Notes: generated by a model from the letters alone, not told the origin. Shown: positions 42,354 through 51,290, numbered from the stretch's first letter. The stretch: 64,000 nucleotides of DNA from Kitasatospora papulosa (GCF_000717245.1 NZ_JNYQ01000001.1:930001-994000), one strand, 5' to 3'. Made by a program: numbers and translations.

Positions 42354-42986
42354 ATGGGTCAGCCGGAAAGCCGGGAACGCGGCACAGCGGAACAGTCCGG
42401 GCTTCCACCGGGGCAGCGGCTGCAGCGTGGCTGGCCGGTCACCCATTACGGTCCGGTACCCAAGTTCAAACCGGACCGCTGGGAGTTCCGGGTCTTCGGG
42501 GCGACGGCCGACGGCGACAAGCACTGCTGGAATCATCAGGAATTCACGGCACTGCCTTTCTCGTCCGTCCTCGCCGACCTCCACTGCGTGACCAAATTCA
42601 GCATGCTCGGAGCCGAATGGGGCGGAATCCTCGCCCGCGAGGTGCTGGAACTCGCACCGCCCGGCCCCGGAGTGACCCATGTGATGGTCTGGGCCGAATA
42701 CGGATTCAGCTCGAATCTCCGGATCGCCGACTTCGCCTCGGACCGGACGCTGTTCGCCACCCACAAGGACGGCGAACTGCTCACCGCCGAACACGGATTC
42801 CCGCTGCGTCTCGTCGTGCCGCATCTGTACGCCTGGAAGGGGCCCAAATGGGTCCGGGGCATCGAATACATGACGGCCGACCGCCGCGGGTTCTGGGAGG
42901 AGCGCGGCTACCACAACATCGGTGACCCGTGGAGCGAGCAGCGCTACTCGTACCAGGAGGAGATCGGGGACGGCCCCGAACTCTGA
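42354..42986 (+). CDS. Sulfite-oxidase-like molybdopterin protein (YuiH-like)
   Basis: The 210-aa protein is the Mo-cofactor domain of the sulfite oxidase family: RWEFRVFG, LPFSSVLADLHCVTKFSMLGAEWGG with the putative Mo-ligating Cys (LHC), and RLVVPHLYAWKGPKWVRGIEYM. It lacks a Tat signal and a dimerisation domain, unlike MsrP, so it probably acts in the cytoplasm. The electron partner is unknown. ATG 42354 is used. Confidence 0.88.
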   Translation: MGQPESRERGTAEQSGLPPGQRLQRGWPVTHYGPVPKFKPDRWEFRVFGATADGDKHCWNHQEFTALPFSSVLADLHCVTKFSMLGAEWGGILAREVLELAPPGPGVTHVMVWAEYGFSSNLRIADFASDRTLFATHKDGELLTAEHGFPLRLVVPHLYAWKGPKWVRGIEYMTADRRGFWEERGYHNIGDPWSEQRYSYQEEIGDGPEL

Positions 42987-43005
42987 GCGGCGCCGCGGCC
43001 GGACC

Positions 43006-43869
43006 TCAGACGGCCGCCGTGCCCCGGAGCTCCTTCAGCCGTGCCACGTCCGCGGCATGACCGTCCTTGCCGCCGGGCGTCTCGATGATCAGCGGCACGC
43101 CCTCGGTCGCGGGGTGCCGGAACAGCTCACGGAACGGCTCGGCGCCGATATGACCCGCGCCGATGTTCTCGTGCCGGTCCTTGTGCGCGCCCACCACGTC
43201 CTTGGAGTCGTTGGCGTGGATCAGCTTCAGCCGGCCCTCACCCACGGTGTCCACCAGCAGGTCCAGCGTCTGCCGCATGCCCGCGGGACCGGTCAGGTCG
43301 TGGCCCGCCGCGTAGATGTGGCAGGTGTCCAGACAGATCCCCAGCTTGGGATGGGAGTCCAGGGCCTCGAAGTACGGGCCGAAGTCCCAGGTCCGTGAGC
43401 ACAGCGAGGAGCCCTGCCCCGCGGTCGACTCCAGCAGCAGGAACGGATCGTCGTCATGGGTCAGCTCGTCCAGCAGCGGGAGCATGTGCGTCCGCACCTG
43501 GGCGAGGGCCTCCTCGCGCGCACGCCCGCCGGTGGCCGAGCCCGTGTGGACCACCACACCCAGGGCCCCGATCTCCCTCGCCCGGCGCAGCGAGTGGCGC
43601 AGGGAGACGACCGACCGCTCGACGGTGGCCTCGGTGTGCGAACCGAAGTTGATCAGATACGGGGCGTGGACGTACGCCGGAACCGAGTCCGCCGCACACT
43701 CGGAGCGGAACAGCTCGTCCTGGGCGGGGTTCCCGGGCGGCGTCGCCCAGCCGCGCGGGTTGGCGACGAAGACCTGTACGGTCTCCGCCTCCAGGGCCCG
43801 GGCGTGGCCGAGACCGACCTTGGCGAGTCCGCCGGCCACGGGAACGTGGCCGCCTATCGGGTTGCGCAT
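43006..43869 (-). CDS. nfo: Endonuclease IV (deoxyribonuclease IV)
   Basis: The 287-aa apurinic/apyrimidinic endonuclease shows the AP2Ec zinc-site motifs: GHVPVAGGL at the N-terminus, YVHAPYLINFGS, GVVVHTGS, LLLESTAGQG, GICLDTCHIYAAGHD, KLIHANDSKDVVGAHKDRHENIGAGHIG and IIETPGG. It removes abasic sites in base-excision repair. ATG 43869 is taken; extension to 44067 overlaps the kinase gene. Confidence 0.93.
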   Translation of the reverse strand: MRNPIGGHVPVAGGLAKVGLGHARALEAETVQVFVANPRGWATPPGNPAQDELFRSECAADSVPAYVHAPYLINFGSHTEATVERSVVSLRHSLRRAREIGALGVVVHTGSATGGRAREEALAQVRTHMLPLLDELTHDDDPFLLLESTAGQGSSLCSRTWDFGPYFEALDSHPKLGICLDTCHIYAAGHDLTGPAGMRQTLDLLVDTVGEGRLKLIHANDSKDVVGAHKDRHENIGAGHIGAEPFRELFRHPATEGVPLIIETPGGKDGHAADVARLKELRGTAAV

Positions 43870-43891
43870 GTGCCGCCAGTCCTCGGTGGGT

Positions 43892-45814
43892 CTACAGGGC
43901 CTTGGTCCTGATGGTGATCGTGGATCCTTCGGCGGCCTTCTCGCCGCCCTCGACCGACTGGCTGCCGACCGTGTCGCTGAAGGAGAGGAACGGGCGGTCG
44001 ACCTTGACCTCGAATCCCGCGTCCTCCAGTGTGCTGCGGGCCTCGTCGACGTCCTTGCCCGTGACATCGGGGACCTGGAGCATGCGCGGGCCCTTGGAGA
44101 CCGTCAGCTCCACGGTGTCGCCCTCGGCGGCCTCCGCGCCACTGCCGGGTGTCTGCCGGGCGATCTCACCCTGCGCCTCGGCGGAGTTGACCCGCTCGGG
44201 CAGCACCTCGGCCTTCAGACCCGCCTCGTCCAGCGCGGCCGTGGCGTCGTCGACCGACAGGCCGGTCACATCCGGTACGTCGACGGGGCTGCCCTTGCTG
44301 ACGACGAGGGCGACCGCCGAGTCCGTGTGCCGCTCGGTGCCCGCACGGGGATCCGTGCGGATGACCTTGCCCCGGTCGATCTCCTCGCTGAACTCCCGGG
44401 TCGCCATCCCCGGCGCGAGACCCCACTTCTTCAGCTCGCGCCGGGCGTCGGCGAGGGCGAGCCCCTCCACGTCCGGCACCTTCACGGTCTCCGGGCCGCG
44501 CGAGATCACCAGCTTCACCGCGTCGTTGCCCCGGATCCGCTCCCCGGAGCCCGGATCGCTGCTGATCACCGTGCCGCGCCGTACCGTGTCGCTGTAGGCG
44601 CGTTCGACGCCCTTCAGGTCGAGACCCTCGTCCGCCAGGCGTTCCTCGGCGGCGCTCTGGGTCTTGCCCAGGAGGGCGGGGACCCGGGTGAACTGACCCG
44701 AGTTGATGTACCAGACGCCCGCCCCGGCCGCGAGCACCAGCAGGACGGTCACGACCGCGGTGAGCACCCCCCGCCTGCCGCGGAAGGCCAACGGCACGCG
44801 CCGGCCGAGCCCGGGCTCGGGGAGCGCGGGCCGGGGCATCTCCAGCCTGCTGGTGTGGTGCGCGGTGCCCTGGCCCGCAGGGATCACCCGGGGGATCACG
44901 CTCGTACGGTCCTCGGCGGCGTCGTGCGTCTCCGCGAGGGCCTGCGGGGGCATCGCGTCGAGCTGCTCCTCGGTGAGGGCCTCGCGTATCACCCGGGACG
45001 CCGCGAGCAGGGCCACCGCGTCGGACGGGCGGAGGTCGGGGTTCCGTGCGGTGGCGGCGGCCACCAGCTCGTCCAGCCCGGCGGCCAGACCCGGGACGGA
45101 GCCCGACGGAGCGGGGACGTCCTCGTTCAGGTGCTGGTAGATGACCTGGGCGGCGGTGTCCCCGCCGTGGGGCTTGCCGCCGGTCAGCATCTCGTAGAGC
45201 ACGACACCGCAGGCGTACACGTCGGAGCGGGTGTCGGCCGTGCCCTGTTCGATCTGTTCGGGGGCGAGGTAGGAGACCGTGCCCAGGAGCGATCCGGTGG
45301 TGTCCGTGGCCGTGCCCACGGCGCGTACGAGGCCGAAGTCGGCGACCTTGACCCGCCCGTCGTCCCCTATCAGGACGTTCTCCGGCTTCATGTCGCGGTG
45401 GACGAAGCCCGCGAGGTGGGCGGCGCCGAGGGCGGCCAGCACCGGTTCGAGGATGTCCAGCGCGGCCCGCGGCTGCAGCGCCCCGCGCTCGCGCAGGACG
45501 TCACGCAGGGTGCACCCGGCGACGTACTCCATCGCCAGGTAGACGTACGCCCCCTGCGCACCCTGGTCGAAGACGCCCACCACGTTCGGATGGGCGAGCC
45601 GGGCGACCGACTTGGCCTCGCGGATGAAGCGCTCGACGAACGCGGCGTCGGTGGCCAGCGCCGGGTGCATCACCTTGAGGGCGAGCACCCTGTCGAGCCG
45701 GGTGTCCACGGCCCGGTACACCGTGGCCATACCGCCGACGGCGATCCGCGCGTCGACGCGGTAGCGGCCGTCGAGCAGCTGCCCGACAAGGGGGTCCTGG
45801 AGGGTCGTGTCCAC
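43892..45814 (-). CDS. Ser/Thr protein kinase with four PASTA domains (PknB-like)
   Basis: The 640-aa kinase has an intracellular kinase domain (about 15-275; GGMATVYRA, ALKVMHP, FVHRDMKPENV, VADFGLV, GTVSYLAPEQ), a juxtamembrane linker, one TM helix (about 345-365, VLTAVVTVLLVLAAGAGVWYI) and four extracellular PASTA repeats (each with a P-D/A-L/V-x-G core such as VPDVEGL, VPDVTGL, VPDVTGK). It should sense muropeptides or lipid II. The leaderless GTG start at 45814 follows TAGAAT. A probable substrate type (Rv2175c-like protein) is encoded at 50014. Confidence 0.94.
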   Translation of the reverse strand: MDTTLQDPLVGQLLDGRYRVDARIAVGGMATVYRAVDTRLDRVLALKVMHPALATDAAFVERFIREAKSVARLAHPNVVGVFDQGAQGAYVYLAMEYVAGCTLRDVLRERGALQPRAALDILEPVLAALGAAHLAGFVHRDMKPENVLIGDDGRVKVADFGLVRAVGTATDTTGSLLGTVSYLAPEQIEQGTADTRSDVYACGVVLYEMLTGGKPHGGDTAAQVIYQHLNEDVPAPSGSVPGLAAGLDELVAAATARNPDLRPSDAVALLAASRVIREALTEEQLDAMPPQALAETHDAAEDRTSVIPRVIPAGQGTAHHTSRLEMPRPALPEPGLGRRVPLAFRGRRGVLTAVVTVLLVLAAGAGVWYINSGQFTRVPALLGKTQSAAEERLADEGLDLKGVERAYSDTVRRGTVISSDPGSGERIRGNDAVKLVISRGPETVKVPDVEGLALADARRELKKWGLAPGMATREFSEEIDRGKVIRTDPRAGTERHTDSAVALVVSKGSPVDVPDVTGLSVDDATAALDEAGLKAEVLPERVNSAEAQGEIARQTPGSGAEAAEGDTVELTVSKGPRMLQVPDVTGKDVDEARSTLEDAGFEVKVDRPFLSFSDTVGSQSVEGGEKAAEGSTITIRTKAL

Positions 45815-45820
45815 GCAGCG

Positions 45821-45826
45821 ATTCTA
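45821..45826 (-). promoter_or_regulatory. -10 box of the PASTA kinase, leaderless
   Basis: TAGAAT, close to the Streptomyces -10 consensus, is 6 bases before GTG 45814 on the minus strand. Confidence 0.55.
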
Positions 45827-45942
45827 CGAGCTGCCACGGACACACCGGACGGCCCAGGGCCTCCCCGGGGCCGTTCCGGTGCGGAGCCGTGACAGGGGCA
45901 TGCACGTGCTGTGACCTGCGGGCCGCCCCGGAGCCCCGGTCC

Positions 45943-46737
45943 TCAGAAGGCGGGACGCTCCGGATCCAGCGCCGCGCGGCCCTCCGCCGGCGAGGACGCC
46001 TCGGCGAAATGGCGGCGCGGGATGCGTCCCGCCCGGTACGCCAGCCGCCCGCCGTCCACCGCGTGACGCATGGCCGCCGCCATCAGCTCCGGCTCCTGCG
46101 CCCGGGTCACCGCCGAGGCGAGCATCACAGCGGCACAGCCCAGCTCCATCGCCAGCGCGGCGTCCGACGCGGTCCCGGCGCCGGCGTCCAGGATCACCGG
46201 GACCCCGGCCCGCTCGACGATGAGCTGGAAGTTGTGCGGATTGCGGATACCGAGCCCGGACCCGATGGGGGAGCCCAGCGGCATGACCGCCGCGCACCCC
46301 ACGTCCTCGAGCTTGCGGGCCAGTACCGGGTCGTCGTTGGTGTACGGCAGTACCGTGAAGCCGTCGTCGACCAGGATCTCCGCGGCGTCCAGCAGCTCGA
46401 CCGGATCGGGCAGCAGGGTCCGTTCGTCGGCCACGACCTCCAGCTTGACCCAGTCGGTGCCCAGCGCCTCCCTGGCCAGCCGGGCCGTCAGCACGGCCTC
46501 GCCCGCCGTGAAACAGCCCGCGGTGTTGGGCAGCACCTGGATGGAGAGACGTTCCAGGACCGAGAGCACCGAACCCTGGACGGTCGGGTCGAGCCGTCGC
46601 ATCGCGACCGTGGTCAGCTCGGTGCCGGAGGCGATCAGGGAGCGTTCCAGCACGTCGAGGCTGGGTGCTCCGCCCGTCCCCATGATCAGCCGGGACGAGA
46701 ACGTGGCGGGACCGAGGGTGAGGAGGTCGTCGGACAC
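45943..46737 (-). CDS. thiG: Thiazole synthase
   Basis: GTG 46737 has AGGGAGG 7 bases upstream, giving 264 aa. The TIM-barrel enzyme builds the thiamine thiazole: MGTGGAPSLDVLERS, ELTTVAMRR, the Schiff-base Lys in WVKLEVVAD, NDDPVLARKLEDVGCAAVMPLGSPIGSG, GVPVILDAGAGTASDAALAMELG and LASAVTRA. The start lies just before the thiS stop, so thiS and thiG are translationally coupled. Confidence 0.96.
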   Translation of the reverse strand: MSDDLLTLGPATFSSRLIMGTGGAPSLDVLERSLIASGTELTTVAMRRLDPTVQGSVLSVLERLSIQVLPNTAGCFTAGEAVLTARLAREALGTDWVKLEVVADERTLLPDPVELLDAAEILVDDGFTVLPYTNDDPVLARKLEDVGCAAVMPLGSPIGSGLGIRNPHNFQLIVERAGVPVILDAGAGTASDAALAMELGCAAVMLASAVTRAQEPELMAAAMRHAVDGGRLAYRAGRIPRRHFAEASSPAEGRAALDPERPAF

Positions 46738-46739
46738 GC

Positions 46740-46970
46740 TCAGCCTCCCTGGACGGCGGTGAGGACCTCGACGCGGTCGCCGTCGGCGAGCGCGGTCGCG
46801 GACCACCGGGAACGGGGCACGACGGTCTCGTTGAGCGCGGCGGCGACACCCGAGGGAGCCGTGGTCAGCTGCGCGACGAGGGTGTCCAGGGCGGTGCCGG
46901 AGGGGAGGGCGCGGCGCTCCCCGTTGACGGAGACGTGGACGGGAACGGCGGTGGGCACGGGCTGTGTCAT
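46740..46970 (-). CDS. thiS: ThiS sulfur carrier protein
   Basis: The 76-aa ubiquitin-like protein ends in the obligatory Gly-Gly (EVLTAVQGG), which is adenylated and thiocarboxylated to donate sulfur to ThiG. It overlaps thiO by ATGA. No thiF is in the window. Confidence 0.94.
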   Translation of the reverse strand: MTQPVPTAVPVHVSVNGERRALPSGTALDTLVAQLTTAPSGVAAALNETVVPRSRWSATALADGDRVEVLTAVQGG

Positions 46971-48181
46971 ACGGGCTGCTCCTGCGGCGCGGGGGCGGTG
47001 TCTTCGGGAGGGGAACTCTGTCCGGCCTCCGGGGAGGCGGAGGCGAAGCGGCTCGGTGCGAAGGGGCGGCCCACCTCGGGCAGCTCGCCCGTGGTCAGCA
47101 CGTGGGCCATCACGTCACCGGTGACGGGCGTCAGCAGCACCCCGTTGCGGTGGTGCCCGGTGGCGAGATGCAGACCGGGCAGCGCCGTGGGGCCCAGCAG
47201 CGGCGCGTTGTCGGGCGACGCGGGCCGCAGCCCGGCCCGTGTCTCGGTCAGCGGCAGCTCGGTGATGCCCGGTATCAGGTCATGGGCGTCACGCAGCAGC
47301 TCGTACACCCCGCCCGCGGTGACCGTGGTGTCCCAGCCGAGTTCCTCGGTGGTCGCACCGACCACCAGCTCACCGTCGGCCCGCGGCACCAGGTAGACGT
47401 GGCTGCCGCGCACCACCGCCCGCACGGTGCGGCTGAGGAAGGGGGCGTACGCGGAGGGCACGGTCAGCCGCAGCACCTGCCCCTTGACCGGGCGCACCGG
47501 CGGCACGACGGCCTCGGGAAGCCCCGCGAGGCGCCCGCTCAGGCTGCCGCCGGCGAGCACCACCTGGCCGGCGGCCGGCTCCGTGCCGTCGGCCAGGACG
47601 ACGCCCGTGGCGCGGCCGCCCGTGACGGTGAGCCGCCGGACCCAGGCGCGGCGGAAGAGCACCCCGGCCCGCTCGCACGCGGTGACCAGCGCCGAGGCCA
47701 GCCGCCGGGGGTCCACCTGGTGGTCGCCGTCGACCCGCAGCCCGCCGCGCACACCGGGCGCGAGCATCGGTTCCAGGCGGCGGCACTCCCGGCCGCTCAG
47801 CCACTCGGACCGCAGCCCCGAACGCTGCTGCAGCGCGTGCAGCTCGCGCAGATGCGCCCGGTCGTCGGAGTCCAGGGCCACGGACAGGGTGCCGCAGGAG
47901 CGGAAGCCGGTCGTCAGCCCGCTCGCCTCCTCCAGCTCGGCCACGAACGCCGGATAGCGTTCCGCCGAGGCGACGTTGAGGCCCAGCAGGGTCTGCTCGC
48001 CGTAGTGGAGCTCGGTGACGGCGGCGAGCATCCCGGCGGCCACCTGGGCGGCCCCGCCGCCCGGCGCGGGATCCGCCAGCGTGGTGCGCAGACCCCTCTG
48101 GGCCGACCGCCAGGCGGTGACCAGGCCGATGATGCCGCCTCCGACGACCAGGACGTCGGAACTGTCTCCGGAGATGCGCAT
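46967..48181 (-). CDS. thiO: Glycine oxidase
   Basis: The 404-aa FAD enzyme starts at ATG 48181 (GGGAGGGG about 9 bases upstream), beginning SSDVLVVGGGIIGLVTAW (FAD motif) and closing with GLRPASPDNAPLLG and HHRNGVLLTPVTG. It oxidises glycine to the imine for thiazole synthesis. Longer upstream frames cover the TPP riboswitch and are not coding. Confidence 0.93.
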   Translation of the reverse strand: MRISGDSSDVLVVGGGIIGLVTAWRSAQRGLRTTLADPAPGGGAAQVAAGMLAAVTELHYGEQTLLGLNVASAERYPAFVAELEEASGLTTGFRSCGTLSVALDSDDRAHLRELHALQQRSGLRSEWLSGRECRRLEPMLAPGVRGGLRVDGDHQVDPRRLASALVTACERAGVLFRRAWVRRLTVTGGRATGVVLADGTEPAAGQVVLAGGSLSGRLAGLPEAVVPPVRPVKGQVLRLTVPSAYAPFLSRTVRAVVRGSHVYLVPRADGELVVGATTEELGWDTTVTAGGVYELLRDAHDLIPGITELPLTETRAGLRPASPDNAPLLGPTALPGLHLATGHHRNGVLLTPVTGDVMAHVLTTGELPEVGRPFAPSRFASASPEAGQSSPPEDTAPAPQEQPV

Positions 48182-48194
48182 GGGCGTCCAGCCC

Positions 48195-48290
48195 CTCCCT
48201 TCGCCGGCATGACCCGGATCAGGTTCGTACGGTCGGAGGCCGGTCAGCCTCCCTCTCAGCCCGGTGCGTCCGGGCTCCCGCGGTTGCCTT
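48195..48290 (-). ncRNA. TPP riboswitch (THI element)
   Basis: On the minus strand the classic THI-box is seen: GGGAGCCCGG ... CCGGGCTGAGAGGG, then GACCGTACGAACCTGATCCGGG and CATGCCGGCGAAGGGAG. It directly precedes thiO-thiS-thiG. When TPP is bound, the ribosome binding site close to the 3' stem would be masked. Confidence 0.95.
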
Positions 48291-48299
48291 ACGGTGGCC

Positions 48300-48305
48300 A
48301 GCCTA
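48300..48305 (-). promoter_or_regulatory. -10 box of the thiOSG promoter
   Basis: TAGGCT on the minus strand, about 7-10 bases before the 5' edge of the TPP riboswitch. Confidence 0.5.
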
Positions 48306-48342
48306 GACCCCGCACCCCGCGGCAAGTAAGGGAGCAGCACCC

Positions 48343-48684
48343 ATGGCCCGTTCGCTCGACGGACTCGTCCTCTCGCCCGTCGCCGACCAGGCGCCCGGCC
48401 AGGTCGGCACCCGGACCCGGTTCACGTACCACGAGCGGGACGGCCGGATATGGGCCGAGTACGAGGGCGGCGACATCGTCCACGGCCACCTCGTCGGGAC
48501 GCGGGACGCGGACACCCTGGACTTCCGCTACGTCCAGTTGAAGCAGGACGGGACGACCTCCTCCGGGCACTGCGTCTCGGCCGTCACGGAGCTGCCCGAC
48601 GGCCGCGTCAGGCTGGACGAGACATGGGAATGGGAGTCGCTGCGGGGCAGCGGGACGAGCGTGGTGGAGGAGCTCACCGGCTGA
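48343..48684 (+). CDS. Conserved hypothetical protein, 113 aa
   Basis: GGGAG lies 9 bases before ATG 48343. The protein is a beta-rich small domain (GTRTRFTYHERDGRIWAEYEGGDIVHGHLVGTRD, LDFRYVQLKQDG, GRVRLDETWEWE) with no membrane segment. Homologues are often labelled n-acetylglutamate synthase, which the sequence does not support because no GNAT motif is present. Function unknown. Confidence 0.82.
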   Translation: MARSLDGLVLSPVADQAPGQVGTRTRFTYHERDGRIWAEYEGGDIVHGHLVGTRDADTLDFRYVQLKQDGTTSSGHCVSAVTELPDGRVRLDETWEWESLRGSGTSVVEELTG

Positions 48685-48700
48685 CGCCGGGTCACGTGAC

Positions 48701-48706
48701 TAGGGT
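48701..48706 (+). promoter_or_regulatory. -10 box of a near-leaderless promoter
   Basis: TAGGGT ends 6 bases before GTG 48713. Confidence 0.5.
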
Positions 48707-48712
48707 GGACGG

Positions 48713-49945
48713 GTGAGCGAGCAGACGAAGGACCCCGCAGCGCGGGAACGGCCGCGGGACGTCGTGATCGTGGGCGCCGGCATGGCCGGTGTGCAGACGG
48801 CCGTCGCCCTGCGCGAACAGGGCTTCACCGGCCCGGTCACCCTGATCGGGGCCGAGCCGCACCAGCCGTACGACCGGCCGCCCCTGTCCAAGGCGGTCCT
48901 GCTCGGCAAGGCCGAGGACTCCGCCTTCGACGTCGACTTCGAGGCCCTGGACATCACGCTGCGCCTGGGGCTCGACGTGACCGGCCTGCGGACCGGGGCG
49001 CACGAACTGGACACCGCCGAGGGGCCCGTCGCCTACGACACCCTGGTCCTCGCCACCGGTGCGGAGCCGGTCGGACTGCCGGGCTCCGAGGGCGTCCCCG
49101 GAGTCCATCTGCTGCGCACCCTCGACGACGCCGCGCGGCTGCGGCCCGTACTGGAGCGGCAGCACGACGTGGTCGTCGTCGGAGCGGGCTGGATCGGCGC
49201 CGAGTTCGCCACCGCGGCCCGCGCGGCCGGCTGCGCGGTCACCGTCGTCGAGGCCGCCGACCGCCCGCTCGCGGGCACGATGCCGGCCGAGGTCGCCGCC
49301 CCGATGGCCGACTGGTACGCCGAGAGCGGCGCCGAACTCCTCACCGGCGCCCGGGTCGCACGCGTCGAGGAGGGCGCCGTCCACCTCGCGGACGGCCGGG
49401 TGATTCCCGCCGGGGCGGTCGTCGTCGGCATCGGCGCCCGCCCCGCGACCGGATGGCTCGCGGGCTCGGGCATCGCCCTCGGTCCGGACGGCTCCGTCAC
49501 CACCGACCGCTCGCTGCGCACCTCGCTGCCCGACGTCCGCGCGGTGGGGGACTGCGCGTCGTTCCCCTCCGCCCGCTACGGCGAGCGGCTCCTCGTCCAC
49601 CACTGGGACAACGCCCTCCAAGGGCCCCGGACGGTCGCCGCCGCCCTCGCGGGCGGCGCGGAGACCGCGTACGACCCGGTGCCCTACTTCTGGTCCGAGC
49701 AGTTCGGGCGCTTCGTGCAGTACGCCGGTCATCACACCGGTGCCGACACGCTGCTGTGGCGCGGGGACCCCGCGGACCCGGCCTGGACGGTCTGCTGGCT
49801 GCGGCAGGGGGTCCTGGTCGCCGTGCTGGCCGTCAGCAGGCCGCGTGACCTGGCGCAGGGGCGCAGGCTCGTCGAAGCCGGGGCACGGATCGATCCGGCG
49901 CGGGCCGCGGACTCCTCCGTACCGCTGAAATCGGCTGCTCTCTAG
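48713..49945 (+). CDS. NAD(P)/FAD-dependent ferredoxin-reductase-like oxidoreductase
   Basis: The 410-aa flavoprotein has two dinucleotide folds: VVIVGAGMAGVQTAVAL (FAD) and VVVVGAGWIGAEFATAAR (NAD(P)H), plus the ATG and GD motifs (LVLATGAEP, VRAVGDCASFP) and a C-terminal domain beginning PYFWSEQFGRFVQYAG. It resembles reductases of dioxygenase or P450 systems. No partner ferredoxin is adjacent. Confidence 0.9.
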   Translation: MSEQTKDPAARERPRDVVIVGAGMAGVQTAVALREQGFTGPVTLIGAEPHQPYDRPPLSKAVLLGKAEDSAFDVDFEALDITLRLGLDVTGLRTGAHELDTAEGPVAYDTLVLATGAEPVGLPGSEGVPGVHLLRTLDDAARLRPVLERQHDVVVVGAGWIGAEFATAARAAGCAVTVVEAADRPLAGTMPAEVAAPMADWYAESGAELLTGARVARVEEGAVHLADGRVIPAGAVVVGIGARPATGWLAGSGIALGPDGSVTTDRSLRTSLPDVRAVGDCASFPSARYGERLLVHHWDNALQGPRTVAAALAGGAETAYDPVPYFWSEQFGRFVQYAGHHTGADTLLWRGDPADPAWTVCWLRQGVLVAVLAVSRPRDLAQGRRLVEAGARIDPARAADSSVPLKSAAL

Positions 49946-50013
49946 GGGCGGGCGCGGCCCCGTACGCCCGGCCCGGCTACCGACTGTCGGTCCGGGATGG
50001 CACGCTTGTCCTC

Positions 50014-50379
50014 GTGACCGAGATTGACGCAAAGATCGATGCTCTCGTCCCCGCATGGCTCCACCTTCCCGACATCGCGGAAATGCTCGATGTCGAGGTG
50101 ACGCGTGTACGGCAGCTGGTGAAGGAAGGCCAGCTCATCGCCGTGCGCCGTGGTGAGAACCGCGCGCTCCAGGTGCCTGCCGCCTTCATCGACGGCAACA
50201 AGGTGGTCAAGGGCCTCGTAGGGACCCTGACGCTCCTGAGGGACGACGGCTACAACGACGAAGAGATGCTGGACTGGCTCTTCACCCCCGACCCGAGCCT
50301 GCCCGGAACCCCGGCGCAGGCCCTGAGCGAGAATCGCGGCACGGAGGTGAAGCGCCGGGCCCAGGCGCTCGCCGTCTGA
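50014..50379 (+). CDS. Rv2175c-family DNA-binding protein
   Basis: The 121-aa protein contains a MerR/excisionase-like winged helix (WLHLPDIAEMLDVEVTRVRQLVKEGQLIAVRRG) and a C-terminal domain (GTLTLLRDDGYNDEEMLDWLFTPD) typical of Rv2175c of Mycobacterium tuberculosis, a DNA-binding substrate of kinase PknL. A kinase of the same broad family is 4 kb away. GTG 50014 is used. Confidence 0.9.
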   Translation: MTEIDAKIDALVPAWLHLPDIAEMLDVEVTRVRQLVKEGQLIAVRRGENRALQVPAAFIDGNKVVKGLVGTLTLLRDDGYNDEEMLDWLFTPDPSLPGTPAQALSENRGTEVKRRAQALAV

Positions 50380-50399
50380 CCGGAGGACCGTGAGCGGAG

Positions 50400-50434
50400 G
50401 GAGTGCGGGCCGCTGCGTGCGCGGCCCGCACTCC
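50400..50434 (+). terminator. Terminator after the Rv2175c-like gene
   Basis: GGAGTGCGGGCCGC (50400-50413) pairs with GCGGCCCGCACTCC (50421-50434) around TGCGTGC. Confidence 0.85.
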
Positions 50435-50530
50435 GCCGTCACCGGACCTGCCGGGACGGCGGTCCGCCGACGTACGGACGCTCCGCCACCGCACCAGTGA
50501 TCCATCCACACACCGACGGGGGAATTCATC

Positions 50531-51181
50531 ATGTCCACGCCTCGCGACCAGCTCTCCGGCGCCCGGCTCTACCTGTGCACCGACGCCCGCAAACGGCAGG
50601 GGGACCTCCCCGAGTTCCTCGACGCGGTGCTGGCCAACGGGGTGGACATCGTGCAGCTGAGGGACAAGGGCATGGAGGCCGCCGAGGAGCTCGAACACCT
50701 CGCGGTCCTCGCCGACGCCTGCAAGCGCCACGGCGCGCTCCTCGCGGTGAACGACCGCGCCGACGTGGCCCACGCCATCGGTTCCGACGTGCTGCACCTC
50801 GGGCAGGGAGACCTCCCGGTGCCCGCCGCACGTGCCGTCCTGGGCGCCGACGTGATCATCGGCCGCTCCACCCACGCCGAGGCCGAGGTCGACGCCGCCG
50901 TCGCGGAGGCGGGCGTGGACTACTTCTGCACGGGCCCCTGCTGGCCCACGCCCACCAAGCCCGGCAGGCACGCGCCCGGGCTCGGCCTCGTGCGCCATGC
51001 CGCGTCGCTCGGCACGACCCGGCCCTGGTTCGCCATCGGCGGGATCGACGCGGGCAATCTGGACGAGGTGCTGGACGCCGGTGCCCGCCGCGTCGTCGTC
51101 GTCCGGGCGATCACCGAGGCGGCGGATCCGGCCGAGGCCGCCGCTTCGCTCGCGCGGCGCGTCCGGGAACGCGCCGTCTGA
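50531..51181 (+). CDS. thiE: Thiamine-phosphate synthase
   Basis: The 216-aa TIM-barrel enzyme couples the thiazole and pyrimidine moieties: LYLCTDA, VDIVQLRDKGM, LLAVNDRADVAHAIGSDVLHLGQGDLP, IIGRSTHAEAEVDAA, YFCTGPCWPTPTKPG, AIGGIDAGNLDEVLDAGA. It has its own promoter region after a terminator and no visible TPP riboswitch, unlike thiOSG on the other strand. Confidence 0.95.
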   Translation: MSTPRDQLSGARLYLCTDARKRQGDLPEFLDAVLANGVDIVQLRDKGMEAAEELEHLAVLADACKRHGALLAVNDRADVAHAIGSDVLHLGQGDLPVPAARAVLGADVIIGRSTHAEAEVDAAVAEAGVDYFCTGPCWPTPTKPGRHAPGLGLVRHAASLGTTRPWFAIGGIDAGNLDEVLDAGARRVVVVRAITEAADPAEAAASLARRVRERAV

Positions 51182-51290
51182 ACCAGGAGCGCTCCGCGGA
51201 GGTGTCCGAGGGGTGGACAAAATCCGCCACATTCCGGTTAAATCCGGCTGCCTGGTTGGGGTACCGCCAGCCCCTGGTTAACCTCCCAGT

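Noticed and set aside
46964..48541. Long plus-strand frame through thiO
   Set aside because: It is the complement of thiO and of the TPP riboswitch.
48343..48684. Annotation of the 113-aa protein as N-acetylglutamate synthase
   Set aside because: No acetyltransferase motif is present; the label circulates among homologues without support.
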